From Polytrichum commune (lineage: Eukaryota > Streptophyta > Polytrichopsida > Polytrichales > Polytrichaceae): 64,000 bases of DNA. The stretch's first letter is position 1, and each line of letters opens with the position of its first letter. A program made the position numbers and the translations under genes. Of the stretch, positions 1-11,173 are shown piece by piece. The stretch covers positions 52,759,169 through 52,823,168 of the forward strand of contig OX485806.1 of the NCBI GenBank assembly GCA_950295325.1, read 5' to 3'. The notes beneath the pieces were generated by a model. The model was not told the origin of the DNA and did no database searches. It was given only the letters and a program-made list of their open reading frames with translations.

Positions 1-3
1 GAT

Positions 4-532
4 ATGAGGTTGCGCATTGGAGGCAAACATAAAAACCTAAAAAGGTATTCAGATGTCGATTGGGCCGGTGATATGAAAAACCATAGGTCTACCTCCAGAT
101 ACATTTTCTTTGTTGGAAAACGGGTTGTGTCGTGGAATAACAAACAACAACAAACCTTAGCACAATCTACAATGGAGGCGGAATACATGGCAACAAACCG
201 ATGCACAAAAGAGGCCATTTGCTCTGGGCAACTAATGAAGGATGTAAGTTGTGTTCAAGAAAAGCCAACAACCATTATGTGCGATAACCAAGGTTCTATG
301 GCACTTGCCAAGATTTCCACGAACCATGGTAGGTCAAAATGTATCGATGTATAACATCATTTCATTAGAAAAAATATTGAAAACAATTATAAAGTTGGAA
401 TATTGTCCAACGGAATATATGGTAGCGGATATTCTAATTAAGGCTTTAGCAAAAGATGGGTATGAGTTGTTAAGTGAAATAACGATGATGGCGTACAATA
501 CTACCTCGCAAAGTGGAAATATTGGAGGATAG
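4..532 (+). pseudogene. Ty1/Copia RNase H 3' fragment, broken
   Basis: This is the C-terminal RNase H domain of a Copia polyprotein, the part that degrades the RNA strand during reverse transcription. The translation shows the family landmarks in order: SDVDWAGD, then STSRYIFF, SWNNKQQQTLAQSTMEAEY, a CDNQGSMALA stretch, and finally LEYCPTEYMVADILIKAL. The frame is broken twice. A TAA at 352-354 stands where Copia proteins usually have a residue before HHFIR, and a one-base shift between about 380 and 395 moves the reading from frame 1 to frame 2. The fragment is cut by the window edge at its 5' side, so the RT and integrase domains cannot be judged. Domain identity is secure from motifs; inactivity follows from the stop and the shift. 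Confidence 0.9.
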
Positions 533-715
533 TGTCAGGTTGCACTGATGTCATTGTCGCATAGGGATTGTCAATGTTGGTTGTAACCTACACATATAAA
601 AAAAGCCATAAGGGGAGGAGTTAATCATTCTCTCCATTATATGCTAACACTTGTATTGTGTACCACCTTCTTACACTGGTCTTTTTGACTTCTTCTTTCA
701 TCCTCCAATAGAACA
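533..715 (+). repeat. Possible short Copia 3' LTR
   Basis: Directly after the end of the Copia frame a segment starts TGTCAGG and a plausible end reads GAACA at 715, giving the TG...CA form of an LTR about 183 bp long. It contains an A+T-rich ATATAAAA stretch near 595 that could be a promoter TATA. No second copy is in the window, so the right end is a guess. Confidence 0.35.
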
Positions 716-2529
716 TACATGGTAGTCATTGAGGAATGTGATTATGCAACAATAATGAATGAAAAAATGAAGTAGATGAAGCTAACACATATATTGTCAA
801 TTTTTCCTCTTAATATTAGGGCCTTTTATTTATACATCTATGTTTATTTCATAAATTTTAATAGTCTTTTTAGATGTACGCACTAAAGGAAAATAATGGC
901 CCCTCTTACACCTACGTTAGTTTGTGCATGGCATGAAGAGTCCACCCTCCAGGTTCACACTGGATATTTATTCAAACTATGGTGGTTGAATGAATTCATA
1001 TAGTCTTTTGAGTCTATCTTGATTAACTTCCAACTGTGGCCTAGAAAATTGTAAGGGAGAAGGGGGTAAGGAATTTAGCCTCAAGAGGCGCATGTGTCTA
1101 TAGCCAGATTGTAACCTTCACTTCATTTTCTTCACATATCCATTTCCCGTTAACTAAGTCTCAATCCTAACCCATGCCAACAGTCAATAAAATTTAACTT
1201 CATAGCTGCTAATCTTCATTGATTTTAGTATTCACTAGTTGCAACAATTCTCATTATATTAGAGTTTCAAAGGAAATTTTCAATTATTAGTTAGTCAAAT
1301 TTCAATTTTATTTTTATTTCTTGGCCCAAAGATTGCATAAAAATATGAATTTGTCAACATAAATGTTGCAAGTGCATTGGGTGCAAAGTATGGATCTAGA
1401 GCCCCAAGAACTCCTCAAACTATTGAGCAAGTTCATGGATGTGTCTCACATTACAACTAGATCATGAATCATTTAAGTTGCATACTCACTACAAATAACA
1501 TTTTAAATGAAGACTACTCACATCATGGAAGATCTAAACAATGTTGGGAGTTTAGTATAAGGTTGTTGTAAGAAGATATTCAAGAACTTTTAGGATAAGG
1601 ACTATGTCTTTGATCTTAGCAATCATTGGTGTTGTGCACAGCCAACGATCTAGGATTTTTGGTGGGATCAGAATGGTGCTATGATGTGGATGCTAAAATC
1701 TAGTTTCAAACTCAAAATCCACATTCAAAGCAAAATAAGAATGTTGCTTGAAACAAACTCCAAATGGATGGGTGTGGATGCCATGTGTTAACATGTATGC
1801 ATGGGTCAATCTAGGACATGTGTGATTGAAACATGTTTTTTGAAACATAAGATATGAAACATGAGTGGACTGGAACAAATGTATGTTCCACATTTGTTCT
1901 TATCTAGCCTCCATCTTGCAACTAGCTTAAATTCATCCAGATGTGGGTGTCAGGGATTTATGATGTCAGAGTGTCTACCTATTCTTTGTAGATATGTTAG
2001 TATGGACCATGTTGGTTGCCACAACTGGTAGTAGCTAATTTTACCCTTAACATTGATAAACCTTGACTCATGTAATGTGAAGAGTTCTATAATACATATT
2101 TTATTCGAACTGGAACCCTCAATTTCTCAGACTCGACCCAGACATTCGTTTCTTGTTGGATGGCTCGACCCTTGCCTCAAAGGAACCAGTGTACGGGTTG
2201 GTTCACCCCAGCCTCTCAGGCCTGTGAGGTTAATTACCATGTCGGTGTTCACACACGGACGTTCTTTTCTCTATCTTTATGAATGGTGTAAACCTCAGGG
2301 AAGGTAGAGTCTTATCCATCGGGAAGCTCCAAGGGTTCAGCGTTAGCTCCACTGCTCAAATTGCAGGTTTATTGTTGGGTACTCCGGTATCCCACTTTAA
2401 TTCTCTTGGCGCATGCGAAATTTAATGCAACCTCTCATACTGCACCAGAATTCTTGGTGGGTTTGTATGAGAATCTACTAAAGAGGGTCAAAGCTGCTTT
2501 GTTCTGGGTTTGTGTGGGTGTTGTGCACG
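716..2529. other. Intergenic, upstream of the PPR gene
   Basis: I see no coding region with recognisable motifs here. Open frames at 2053-2307 and 2361-2645 resemble no family I know and look like chance. The last few hundred bases should hold the promoter and 5' leader of the PPR-SMR gene, but I cannot place a TATA box or transcription start with confidence. Confidence 0.5.
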
Positions 2530-5500
2530 ATGGCGTTAGCCCCTCATTATCTCAATCCAGGAAGCTGCAAGCTGCAGGGCCTTCGGCGAGCGTCGTCGCC
2601 GAGAATCTCTGTCTCAAGAACAAATATCAATTCTTGCAGCAATAGCAGTAGTGGTCAGATTTTGCACAAAGGGGAGGGGATTGGCGAAGTTTGTAGCAGT
2701 TATGGGAATGAAAGAGCGGCCACCAGCAGTAACCGGCACCAGTCGTTGCGGGAACAACTGCGCCTGCTGAACCTGGAGTCGCTGAGCGAGCGAGGGCTTC
2801 TCAGGTCCACTCCGGCGCCCCGAAAGCTGGAGGACGAGGGTGCTGAGAGGCGTGCGAGCAATCGGCACTTGAAGAAGTTCAAAGAGAGGACTGGGGAGAG
2901 TCTACGACCCATGGTTTCCATTTCTGTTGGACAGCTTCTTCGACTGTGAGGATTAACCTTTACCTCGATGATATGGTCATGGATTAAAGTGTACTTTGCA
3001 CTAAATTTGATGATCACTTGGGAAGAGTGTAGGAGAGGCGAACCCAGTTACTGTTTAATGAGAGAGTGTACAATTCAGGGGGTGATGTGCCCTCTCCTGC
3101 ACCCGTCACATTGATTGTTTATGACTTTGAGAAAAGTGAAGTGTGTGCTATTTAAGCTTCGTAGCTCAACAGAAATCATAATCTGAGAAATACCAGGGAT
3201 GGGTAGGATTAAAACCGTAACCATAGATTGTTTGATCGTAGGAATATCTGGATTGTTCCTGAAGAATGCAAGTGACCGGTTTACAAACTGCAATTAAAAG
3301 ATGAAGGATTTTGCAGATGAAGAGCTATCTTTCAATCAAGTGTTTTGCCTTAAATTCCTCAATCCAGGTTATATGCTATTTAAGAAGCTGCTTGTGATGA
3401 GTAGACTGTTGGGCAGTTTGTTTCTGCTGCCACTGCATTATTGAGGGTCGAGATTCACTGTCGTAAGTCTGTTTTATTTAGAGCTATCCATGGCATTGAC
3501 GTAGCGGCATCAGGTGGGCTGCGGACTTTTAGTCCTACCACGAAAGATTCAGAGAATTCCCTTGGGTATCTCACTATGGGTGAGCTATCTGATGCAGGTT
3601 GAAAGGTGTGAAGGAGAGTGAGGAAGAAGTAATGTCGGCGCTGGAGGGATGGGAAAGCTCTCTTTCAGCAAGGGAAGTGGTTATGGTTCTCGATGCCTTG
3701 GACAGCTGGAAAGTTGCTCTGTTCTTCTTCAAATGGCTGCAAGCCCATGAAAACTCAAATTTAAATATCTACACATTTAATGTGATACTGAAAGTTCTAC
3801 GCCGAGGGTGCCAATGGAAGCTTGCTGAGGGGATTGCTGAGGAAATGATTCGTGGCAGTCCTCTCCCTGATAATATCACATACAGTACATTAATAAGCTG
3901 TGCAAATCGATGCAACTATCAGGTTTAATCATGAATTCAATCTCTTAGTTTCTAGGATGCGAAATTTATGACTGATGAACTTCCTCCAGACCTCAAATTA
4001 TTGTTCAATCCAACCCTCTACTTTCATCATATTTTTTATCACTACCTAGAAAATCACATTGTACACCAACGTGCATTATGAATAGCAGCTGCTTGTTTTT
4101 GTATTCCTCTGCTTGCTTAGTTACATCTGATTTTGCCTGACTTTATCTTTAATGTACTGTTAGGGTATCTCAATTAAGTACTTTTGTAACTGTGTGGGAA
4201 CCCTACTTATGAATTAACACTTTAAAAGCTGGTCTTTTATTTTGGTGAGCAGGATGATGCTGTAAAATGGTATCAAAGGATGCATGAAGCAGGATGTACA
4301 CCTGATGAAGTAACCTACAGCTCCATGATAGATGTTTATGGGAAATCTGGTCGTTTCAATGAAGCTGTTCTTTTGTACGAACAGTTAAGAGGAGCAGGCT
4401 GGAAACCAGACAGAGTCACATTTGGTACTATGATCAAAATCTATGGGAGGGCAGGCAACGCTAGGCAGGCAGTTCTTGTATTTCAAGAAATGAAGGAGGC
4501 CGGTATTAAACCTGACTCTGTTGTCTACAACACTTTAATCTCTCTTCTTGCCCGTCTTGGAAGGAATAACCATGCAGTTAAATTTTTTGAAGAAATGGAG
4601 CGAACGGGAGTGAAGCCTACTGCAATTACGCTGAGTACTTTAATTGATACATTCAGCAGAGCTGGAAATCCACAGGAGGGTTTGAAGTCTTTTGCGCGCT
4701 TGAAACAGGAGGGTGTAGTTTGTGATGCAATAGTGTACAATTCAATGATAAAAATGTGTGGAGAGGCTGGATTAATTGCAGAAGCAGATTGTCTTCTAAA
4801 AGAGATGGTAGAGGTTGGTTGCTGGCCCACTGATTGGACCTACAAAATCATGATCAGCTCATATGCAAAACGCGGGATGGCTATGGAGGCTCAGCAAATG
4901 TTCTCGAAGTTAAGGAAAGCTGGTTATGAAGCTGATGTGATGGCTTACACTTCTCTTCTTCAGGCATATGGGATTGCCGAAGAGTACAAGAGGATTTCTG
5001 AGATTTTTGAGGAAATGGTGGAGGCAAAGTGCAATTTTGATGAAAGATTATGTGGATTGGTGCTCAATCTTCTGAGTTATTGTGACAGGCCTGAAGGTCA
5101 GGAGATCTTGCGCAAGTGCTTAAGGATAGTAAACTCTCAACTGGATAGTATAGTGGGACAGTTGTTGGAAGAAGAGATTGACATCAACAAGTTAAAGAAG
5201 GATTTGCAGTGTTTGCTTAGGGAAGTTCCAGAGGATGCACATAAACCTTTCTGCAATTCCTTACTAGACTTGTCTTGGAACAAAGGCAATCGTAACCAGT
5301 CTTTCCAGGTTCTCTCACTTTTAAGCATGGTGGGTATTTATCCAGGCCTTCAATCCAAATCCTCTATACTGTGGTGTCTGCATCTTCGCAGTCTTTCTGT
5401 CAGTGCTGCACATTGTGCACTTCTCAGTTGGTTATCTTCCATCAAATTTAGCGCACATGAAGGTCATGGTCTACCCAACAGAATCCATATTGAGACTGGA

Positions 5501-5692
5501 GCTGGCCGGGAAAGGGGCTCAGATGGACCAAGGCTGAATGCTGTGATATCTTCTCTTCTTAGGGATTTGAAGTCTCCGTTTAAGGAAAGTGTTGGCAGGG
5601 GAGATTGCCTGGTGGCAACAGGTGCAGATGTGGGCTCCTGGCTAGAGAGAGAGGAACTGGATCTGCCAATGAATGTCCAGTTTTTGTTGTAG
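2530..5692 (+). CDS. PPR-SMR protein, P-type, probable chloroplast RNA factor
   Basis: The gene has three coding exons: 2530-2945, 3598-3922 and 4253-5692, giving about 726 residues. The introns obey GT-AG (CT|GTGAGG to GATGCAG, and CAG|GTTTAA to GAGCAG) and the phases join cleanly. The first ATG at 2530 opens a Ser/Arg-rich, acid-poor leader typical of a plastid transit peptide. Exons 2 and 3 hold about ten 35-residue PPR helix pairs, for example CTPDEVTYSSMIDVYGKSGR and IKPDSVVYNTLISLLARLGR, which bind single-stranded RNA base by base. The C-terminus fits a Small MutS-related domain: LWCLHLRSLSVSAA replaces LDLH and IETGAG gives the TGxG signature. The PPR plus SMR arrangement and the LQSKS...LHL junction resemble the ATP4/SVR7/At5g46580 group, which stabilises plastid transcripts. 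That subfamily call is from memory of the family and is only moderately sure. No lesion is visible. Confidence 0.88.
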
Positions 5693-7861
5693 TGTGCCCT
5701 CATAAGTGTGTAACATTGTGTTAGAGTTGCCCAATAGACTACTACGTTCACCAAGTGTCGTTTTTGTTTTGTTGCTGTTTGTTTTTCTGGTTTTTTTGAA
5801 AACCTGGCAATGGGATTCCCATCGCCTTAAGAAACACATTTACAACCTGGACACCAGATCACCAAGGAGCCTTGCTTAGTGGTAACTGGGCAGGAGTCAC
5901 GGATGCATTTCTTTGCTTCTTATAAGGCTTAATTGTAACTGTTATAGACTTAACAAATTCTACCCGTTTCTTAGTGCTGTTTCTTGATATATGGTACGTC
6001 TGAAGAACTTGGTCTAAACTCTTCTTTGCAGGTTTATTTGGTTTCTTTGAATGTAAGCATAAAACATTGTGATGGGTCTGTAAAAGAATGTGATTTATCA
6101 ACCCAAAGTAGGTTGTGTATGTTGTTGAAGTCATGTACGAGGGATTTAACTTAGGTCTTTTTGAATTGGATTTTTCCCACTTTTAGCCATGAAAGTTCCA
6201 CATCAACTAAAGCAAACAGTTGATTAATGTACTATTAATGTTGTTGAGTATAGCTACATTGGTTTTTGAACAATATGGTGAGCCTGAGCTTTGTATGAAT
6301 TAGTGATTTACCCTGCCCTGTGTTAAGATCTCAACACAAACAGGCCTGCATTTAAATGCATCAGACTTCTAGTTCAATTTCGATCACTAGCTTTAGGGGA
6401 AATATGGATTGGGTTGTAGAACTTGAGATATTTGTTGCAGCAGTTCTCACTCCAGCGATTATTGCATAAAGCTCTCTTGTTACTGGGCTGCTCATTTGAG
6501 TGACTGCATCTCGATGTTGGGCTCAGAAACTATGACCTGTGGGTTTCAAGGATAAATACTCTATCCGAATGAATTGCATTCCAAGACCTCATTTGTCACC
6601 CACTTCATGTGAGTAGCATCATGCTTAGCTCCCACCAATGCATTAAAGTCTCAAAGTTGATCCTGAGTATATGCTTTGACATGGTGCCCGTATATTGCAA
6701 TCACACCAGCCAACAAATCTTGATTGTGGCTAGAAAGTTATGAATGAATACATCCGGTTAATGAGCAAATCTGATAACATTGTAAATGGATTGTAACATT
6801 GGCTAGATACATGTGAGCCCTGACAAAAATTGTACATTAGTAAGGTGGCCAAGATAAATCTCTGCAACAGCTATGGTGGCAATGTTTTGCTTTATCTTCA
6901 CTAGGAGGATCATTCATAACTCGAACTTGTAGGAAGAAATGACGTGGCTTCCACCTCCTCTCATTGGTACCACTTAGGTATTTAACTTGCGCACCTTAAG
7001 CCAGTGTGCTGACGTGGCTAGCTCTTTCATTTATCGACGACTTACCTAGGAGTATGTTACACTCATTGCAAGTACTCTAATGCCCCCTCCCCACTTGACA
7101 TTAGCTAAGCCTAAAAGTGGGTTCTTAAAAATGAGCCTCCACACCATTGACATTATCTAGTGCCGAGCCTAGTTGGCAAATGATGTGGCAAGGCTTAAAA
7201 GTGGAGGATTTAAGCTAAAACTACCGACCCTCCCATCGGTACCTAGACATGAGGCAAGAATGTAGGACCTCTAAAAGTGTTGCCTCCCGCTCTTGTGATT
7301 GGTTGCTTTTAGTCTTAGCTATGAGGGCACGAGGAGCTCCATCAACAAAAACCGATGGTAAGTATTAAGACATTTGGGGATGGGACAAAAACTATCCAAC
7401 ATTCATTGGTTGGTAGATAAAACAATGAACATGTGTGAAAGCTACTTAACTAAAACCTACTTGGAAATCTCCGGAGCAAGTTCTTGTAGGTGCATTGGGA
7501 TGACCGGACGTGTCCGCTATAACCGAGGGAGCTTTACCCGGGTTTTAGGGAAGTCTTTGGTTATTTGCTAATGTCATGTGGGGAGGGGGCATAACTCCCT
7601 TTCAAGGTTTGGCCCTTACCTTGATCATGGTTGACACAGGGATTAGAGTATTAAGCACGGTTAGCATCTCTCTCTCTCTCTCTCTCATATCAGGTTTGGC
7701 TCACATATCAGTAAAGTATTCAATATGGCATCTTTGTGTCGTGTCTAGAGACTTTCAACAGATTATGGGCCCACCTCTTGACTTCTATCTAATCCAATTA
7801 TTTCTTAGTCTTTCATTCACTGACACTAAGATGTTAGCCTTCAAAATAGCCCACAGTCTTC
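5693..7861. other. Intergenic, 3' of the PPR gene
   Basis: The first few hundred bases are presumably the PPR 3' UTR; no poly(A) signal could be fixed. A (CT)n microsatellite lies at about 7664-7687. Open frames at 7374-7571 and 7576-7905 show no family features. The stretch just before 7862 may include the 5' end of the decayed Copia element, but I found no matching LTR pair. Confidence 0.5.
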
Positions 7862-7879
7862 TTGTCATCTACTGTAAGT

Positions 7880-8797
7880 ATGGAGGAAGTGATAAATCAA
7901 GCTGAACAACCAGCCAATCCACCCGTGCTAGTTCATGCGCCACCTAGGTTCGATGGATTGTTGAATGTTGAGAAATTCCATGGTCATAACCATCCCATGC
8001 GGAAATTCAAGATGAACATCAGGCTCCAAGCGAAGAAGTTATTCGCCATAGTTGATGGCTCTTACTCCAAGAAAGAATCCGACAATGAAGAAGAGTGGAC
8101 TGACAGAGATTACTTATATCAATCACTCATCTGTGCAGCCATCGAGCCCAAGTACATGCAACAGCTCATGACTTGCACCGCATGTGCTCAAATGTGGAGA
8201 TGCGGCACGATCCATGAGCATAATGCTTCAGAGAACCTGCAGCTTTTACAACAGAAGTTCTACGAATTTCGCATGCGCCATGAAGAAGACGTTGCCGATC
8301 ACGTCAGCAACATCGAGGTTCTTGCGAATCTTCTCACAGACCTAGGAGAACTCATCAGCACCCAAGCTCAAGTCACCAAGATTGTCAGCACTCTCACACA
8401 GGTTTTTGACATCTTCTCACAGCATGGGAGAGCGTCCACGCCAAGCAACAGACTTTTGAGAATCTCAAATTCAGGCTGCTCAAGGAGGAGACCTGCAACA
8501 AGCATGAAATATCAAGTTCGGATGGTGACAAGGCATATTTTGTCACCCGAGGCAAACCTCATCGCACTGATAGTCCCGATGATCATCGTCGCCGTCTTGA
8601 TGGCATTAACGAGCTCAAGAAGCACACTCGCTGTAACAAATGTCGACGCAAAGACCACTAAGAGGAGTATCCTGAAAGATCCCTCATTGAACCACCCCTT
8701 GATCGAAAGGAACCATCTGAAAAACCGAGGAGCGGTGTTCATGTCTTCAATACATCCCTTTGACTTTTTCGTTAAGCCTTATATCATAATTGAATGA
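7880..8797 (+). pseudogene. Copia gag-like fragment
   Basis: The first two thirds of this frame look like a Copia GAG capsid region (UBN2/DUF4219-type). Visible features are PRFDGLLNVEKFHGHNHPMRKFKMN at the start, a W..RDYLYQSLICAAIEPKY segment, CTACAQMW, and then LQLLQQKFYEFRMRHEEDVADHVSNIEVLANLLTDLGE, which is the usual order. The first half of the fold remains in frame. After about residue 180 the sequence stops resembling gag, and the expected CCHC knuckle is not intact in this frame although CNKCRR-like and H remnants occur near 8630-8660 in another frame. I read it as a decayed capsid gene from the same Copia insertion as the RNase H piece at 10.4 kb, with everything between lost. The ATG at 7880 is the first in frame. 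Confidence 0.7.
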
Positions 8798-10369
8798 CAT
8801 GTTGCTTTCAAAGCTTCTATAGCCTTATTTTCCAAGCATGCATTCATTAACACTGAGAGATGTGGTTTCATTTAGGATGTTGTCATGAACCCATTACAAA
8901 TTGTGTCTTAAATAGAAAACACTACGCATCCCCTTATACAACTAAAAGCCACTAAATAATAATTACAGACGCAATTATCACAACCACCTATTGATGTTAT
9001 GTAAGCATGCCTTCCAAGTATACCAGTTATGCTGGCATTTTTCTTCCTTTGTGATCCCGTCTGTTGCTTTGTGATACCTGACGATGAATACCACTTGCCT
9101 ATTAAGTCGTCATGTGTCAAAGGATGTTGTTTGAGGTCCCATGTAATGGTTGTATATGATGTTTCTGGAGATAATTAAGTTTACTTAGCAAGGATTAGAA
9201 TCTACGAGGTTTGTTAGATTTTGGAATAAAGCATGTGCATCTGCTTCACCCCTCCTTCATGGATAAACATGATGGGGGACTTTTAAATCCATGTATCCTA
9301 GTCATTTTTTTAAATTTTTTGCTTTTGGGGATACTGTATCTTCACCCTCACGAGTTTCTCATAAATTTATATTACGAGCCTGCATTCATCAACATTGGGA
9401 AGAACCTATTACAATTTGCGTCTTATTTAGAAAATACCAGGCACCCCCTTGTACAACCAAAAAGACCTAAAACACATTCATGCATGCATGTATTCATATC
9501 CACATGTTCGAGGAGAAGGCTTATAGTCCTTTCCCGAGTTATTAGGGTTAGGGTTGTGTTGCGGACTAAAGAGCTCCAAACCCTAGCTATGGCGAAGGGG
9601 ATCATGTGGCTTATCACCATGAGCCTGCTGTAGGCGGAGATGAAGGTCGGAAATGGGCCACGCATTGAGAGTATGCATGCGTGGATTATGATTCGACCTG
9701 TCGTGGAAGAGCAGTAGCAGAAGAGCACTAAGAAGAAATCAGTTAAACCTCTACAGGAGGATGAATCATTACGTGCTTCAGACGAGGACACCGATCTACA
9801 CGTTCAAGTCAAAGCAGTCTGCTCACCACGCAGGTCTCCTCATCAATGCGTAGGTTGTTCATCGTCTTTTGTTTCTTCTTCCTGCTCTAAATGATGTGAA
9901 ATCAAAACGTACGATGAGCGATTGCCTGCTTCTGAAGGAGTTTGAGGCTCCGATTGTTGGAGAACCTTAAAATGTTTCTATTAGAACCGCCGGTTCAAGG
10001 TAGGAGAATGGAATTCGATGAGCGGTAGGGGCAGAGTACTCTAACATGACTTAAAAAAATTGTTGGGTAGAAATTGGATACTGAATTGGTATCTGAAAGG
10101 AGGTGTTAGTGAATTTTGAATGAGCCACGGAAAAGGCCTTTGGAAGCAGAGCCTTACATTCTTCCCCAATTGGCATTCCAATGTACGTGGCGGAGTCCTT
10201 TTGTTGGGATTCTAACGTGTCCAGAAAAAAGGTTGCTACTTGGTGAGAATGCGTGTTCAAAACTGTCATTGATGGCAAAACCATCCTGTACAATGTCAAT
10301 CTCAATCGCAAGCTCTCTTCTCGCACTCTATTGATATTAGAAAGAAGGAACACCAGATTGGTTACCGGG
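8798..10369. other. Decayed DNA between Copia fragments, with a short duplication
   Basis: No domain is recognisable. Two segments, about 8838-8955 and 9375-9490, are diverged direct copies: each has a GCATTCAT(T/C)AACA stretch, then CC(C/T)ATTACAA(A/T)TTG(T/C)GTCTTA, and then a CCCCTT(A/G)TACAAC run. The region 9540-9560 contains two TTAGGG units, too few to be a telomeric tract. Confidence 0.45.
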
Positions 10370-10740
10370 AAAGGATTTGGAGGTCAAAGCGAACATTGTG
10401 ACACAGCTGCTAGTGCGAGGCCATAGGGTGAAATTTGTAGAAGCTATATGGTTATGAAGATTATTTTTTCATGTTGATTTACCACAAAAGTCGCCTACTC
10501 TTGTTCTTGGGGATAATCAAACCGCAATCCATTTAGTAAAAAATCCCGAGTTCCATAAGCAGACCAAACATATCGACACCCAATATCATATTAATCGCGA
10601 GAAATACCAACTACAGAAAATTGATATTGACAATGTGTTTACACAAAACCAGGTTGTTGATGCGATGTCCAAACCATTGCCTAAGGATAAATTTTGATAC
10701 TTCCAAAAACTTATGCACATTCATTCCAGCTAGCAAGTCA
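10370..10740 (+). pseudogene. Copia RNase H C-terminal fragment
   Basis: The plus strand encodes FVEAIWL, then VLGDNQTAIHLVKNPEFHKQTKHID, then a QYHINREKYQ stretch and VVDAMSKPLPKDKF, which are the final landmarks of a Copia RNase H domain. A TAG (10453-10455) and the TGA after KDKF interrupt or end the frame. Upstream catalytic parts are missing. A purine run at about 10755-10766 could be the old polypurine tract, and the left edge of element A sits right beside it, so the Copia 3' LTR seems to have been lost or cut off there. The family call rests on motif order; the link to the gag fragment at 7.9 kb is inferred from order and strand. Confidence 0.8.
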
Positions 10741-10761
10741 ATGTGATTATTGCCAAGGGGG

Positions 10762-10800
10762 GAAACTTAGTAGTGCGAGCGGAGAGCGGAGAGCGGAAAA
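10762..10800 (+). repeat. Left terminal repeat of element A
   Basis: The sequence GAAACTTAGTAGTGCGAGCG followed by GAGAGCGGAGAGCGGA matches the left end of element B at 20274-20316 and, in inverse orientation, the core of the right end of element B at 45460-45485. It marks the outer boundary of the A copy, immediately after Copia sequence. Confidence 0.6.
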
Positions 10801-11173
10801 TTTGAATTATGGTGGGCGATTTTCATAGAAGGAATGCCTATGACCGTGGCCTTTGGAGATATTTTGAATTCAAATTGTTGAAAGTGTACCCCATTCCTGT
10901 GGATATTATAACGCAATCTAATTCGACATGCAAATAACACATGAAGGCGTGGAAACATGTATTTGTTATCAAGGATCTTGTAGTGTAGTTTTCAAAAGGT
11001 TTAGGGTTAAATTAGGGCTGACATCAACAATTGAATTCAAACATCAACATAAGATGAAGAAGGAATTGAATGGCATTTGCAAAAGGTACATGGAAATTCA
11101 ACAAATGAACTTATAAAAAACTTAAACAAAAACAATACATATGAGATGGAGGTTCCAAATGCACAAGGCGTAG

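Noticed and set aside
9538-9560. TTAGGGTTAGGG telomere-like word
   Set aside because: Only two units and no tract; expected by chance in 64 kb.
10051-10353. 100-codon minus-strand frame upstream of the Copia RNase H piece
   Set aside because: No recognisable domain, and it lies in decayed retroelement DNA whose coding strand is plus.
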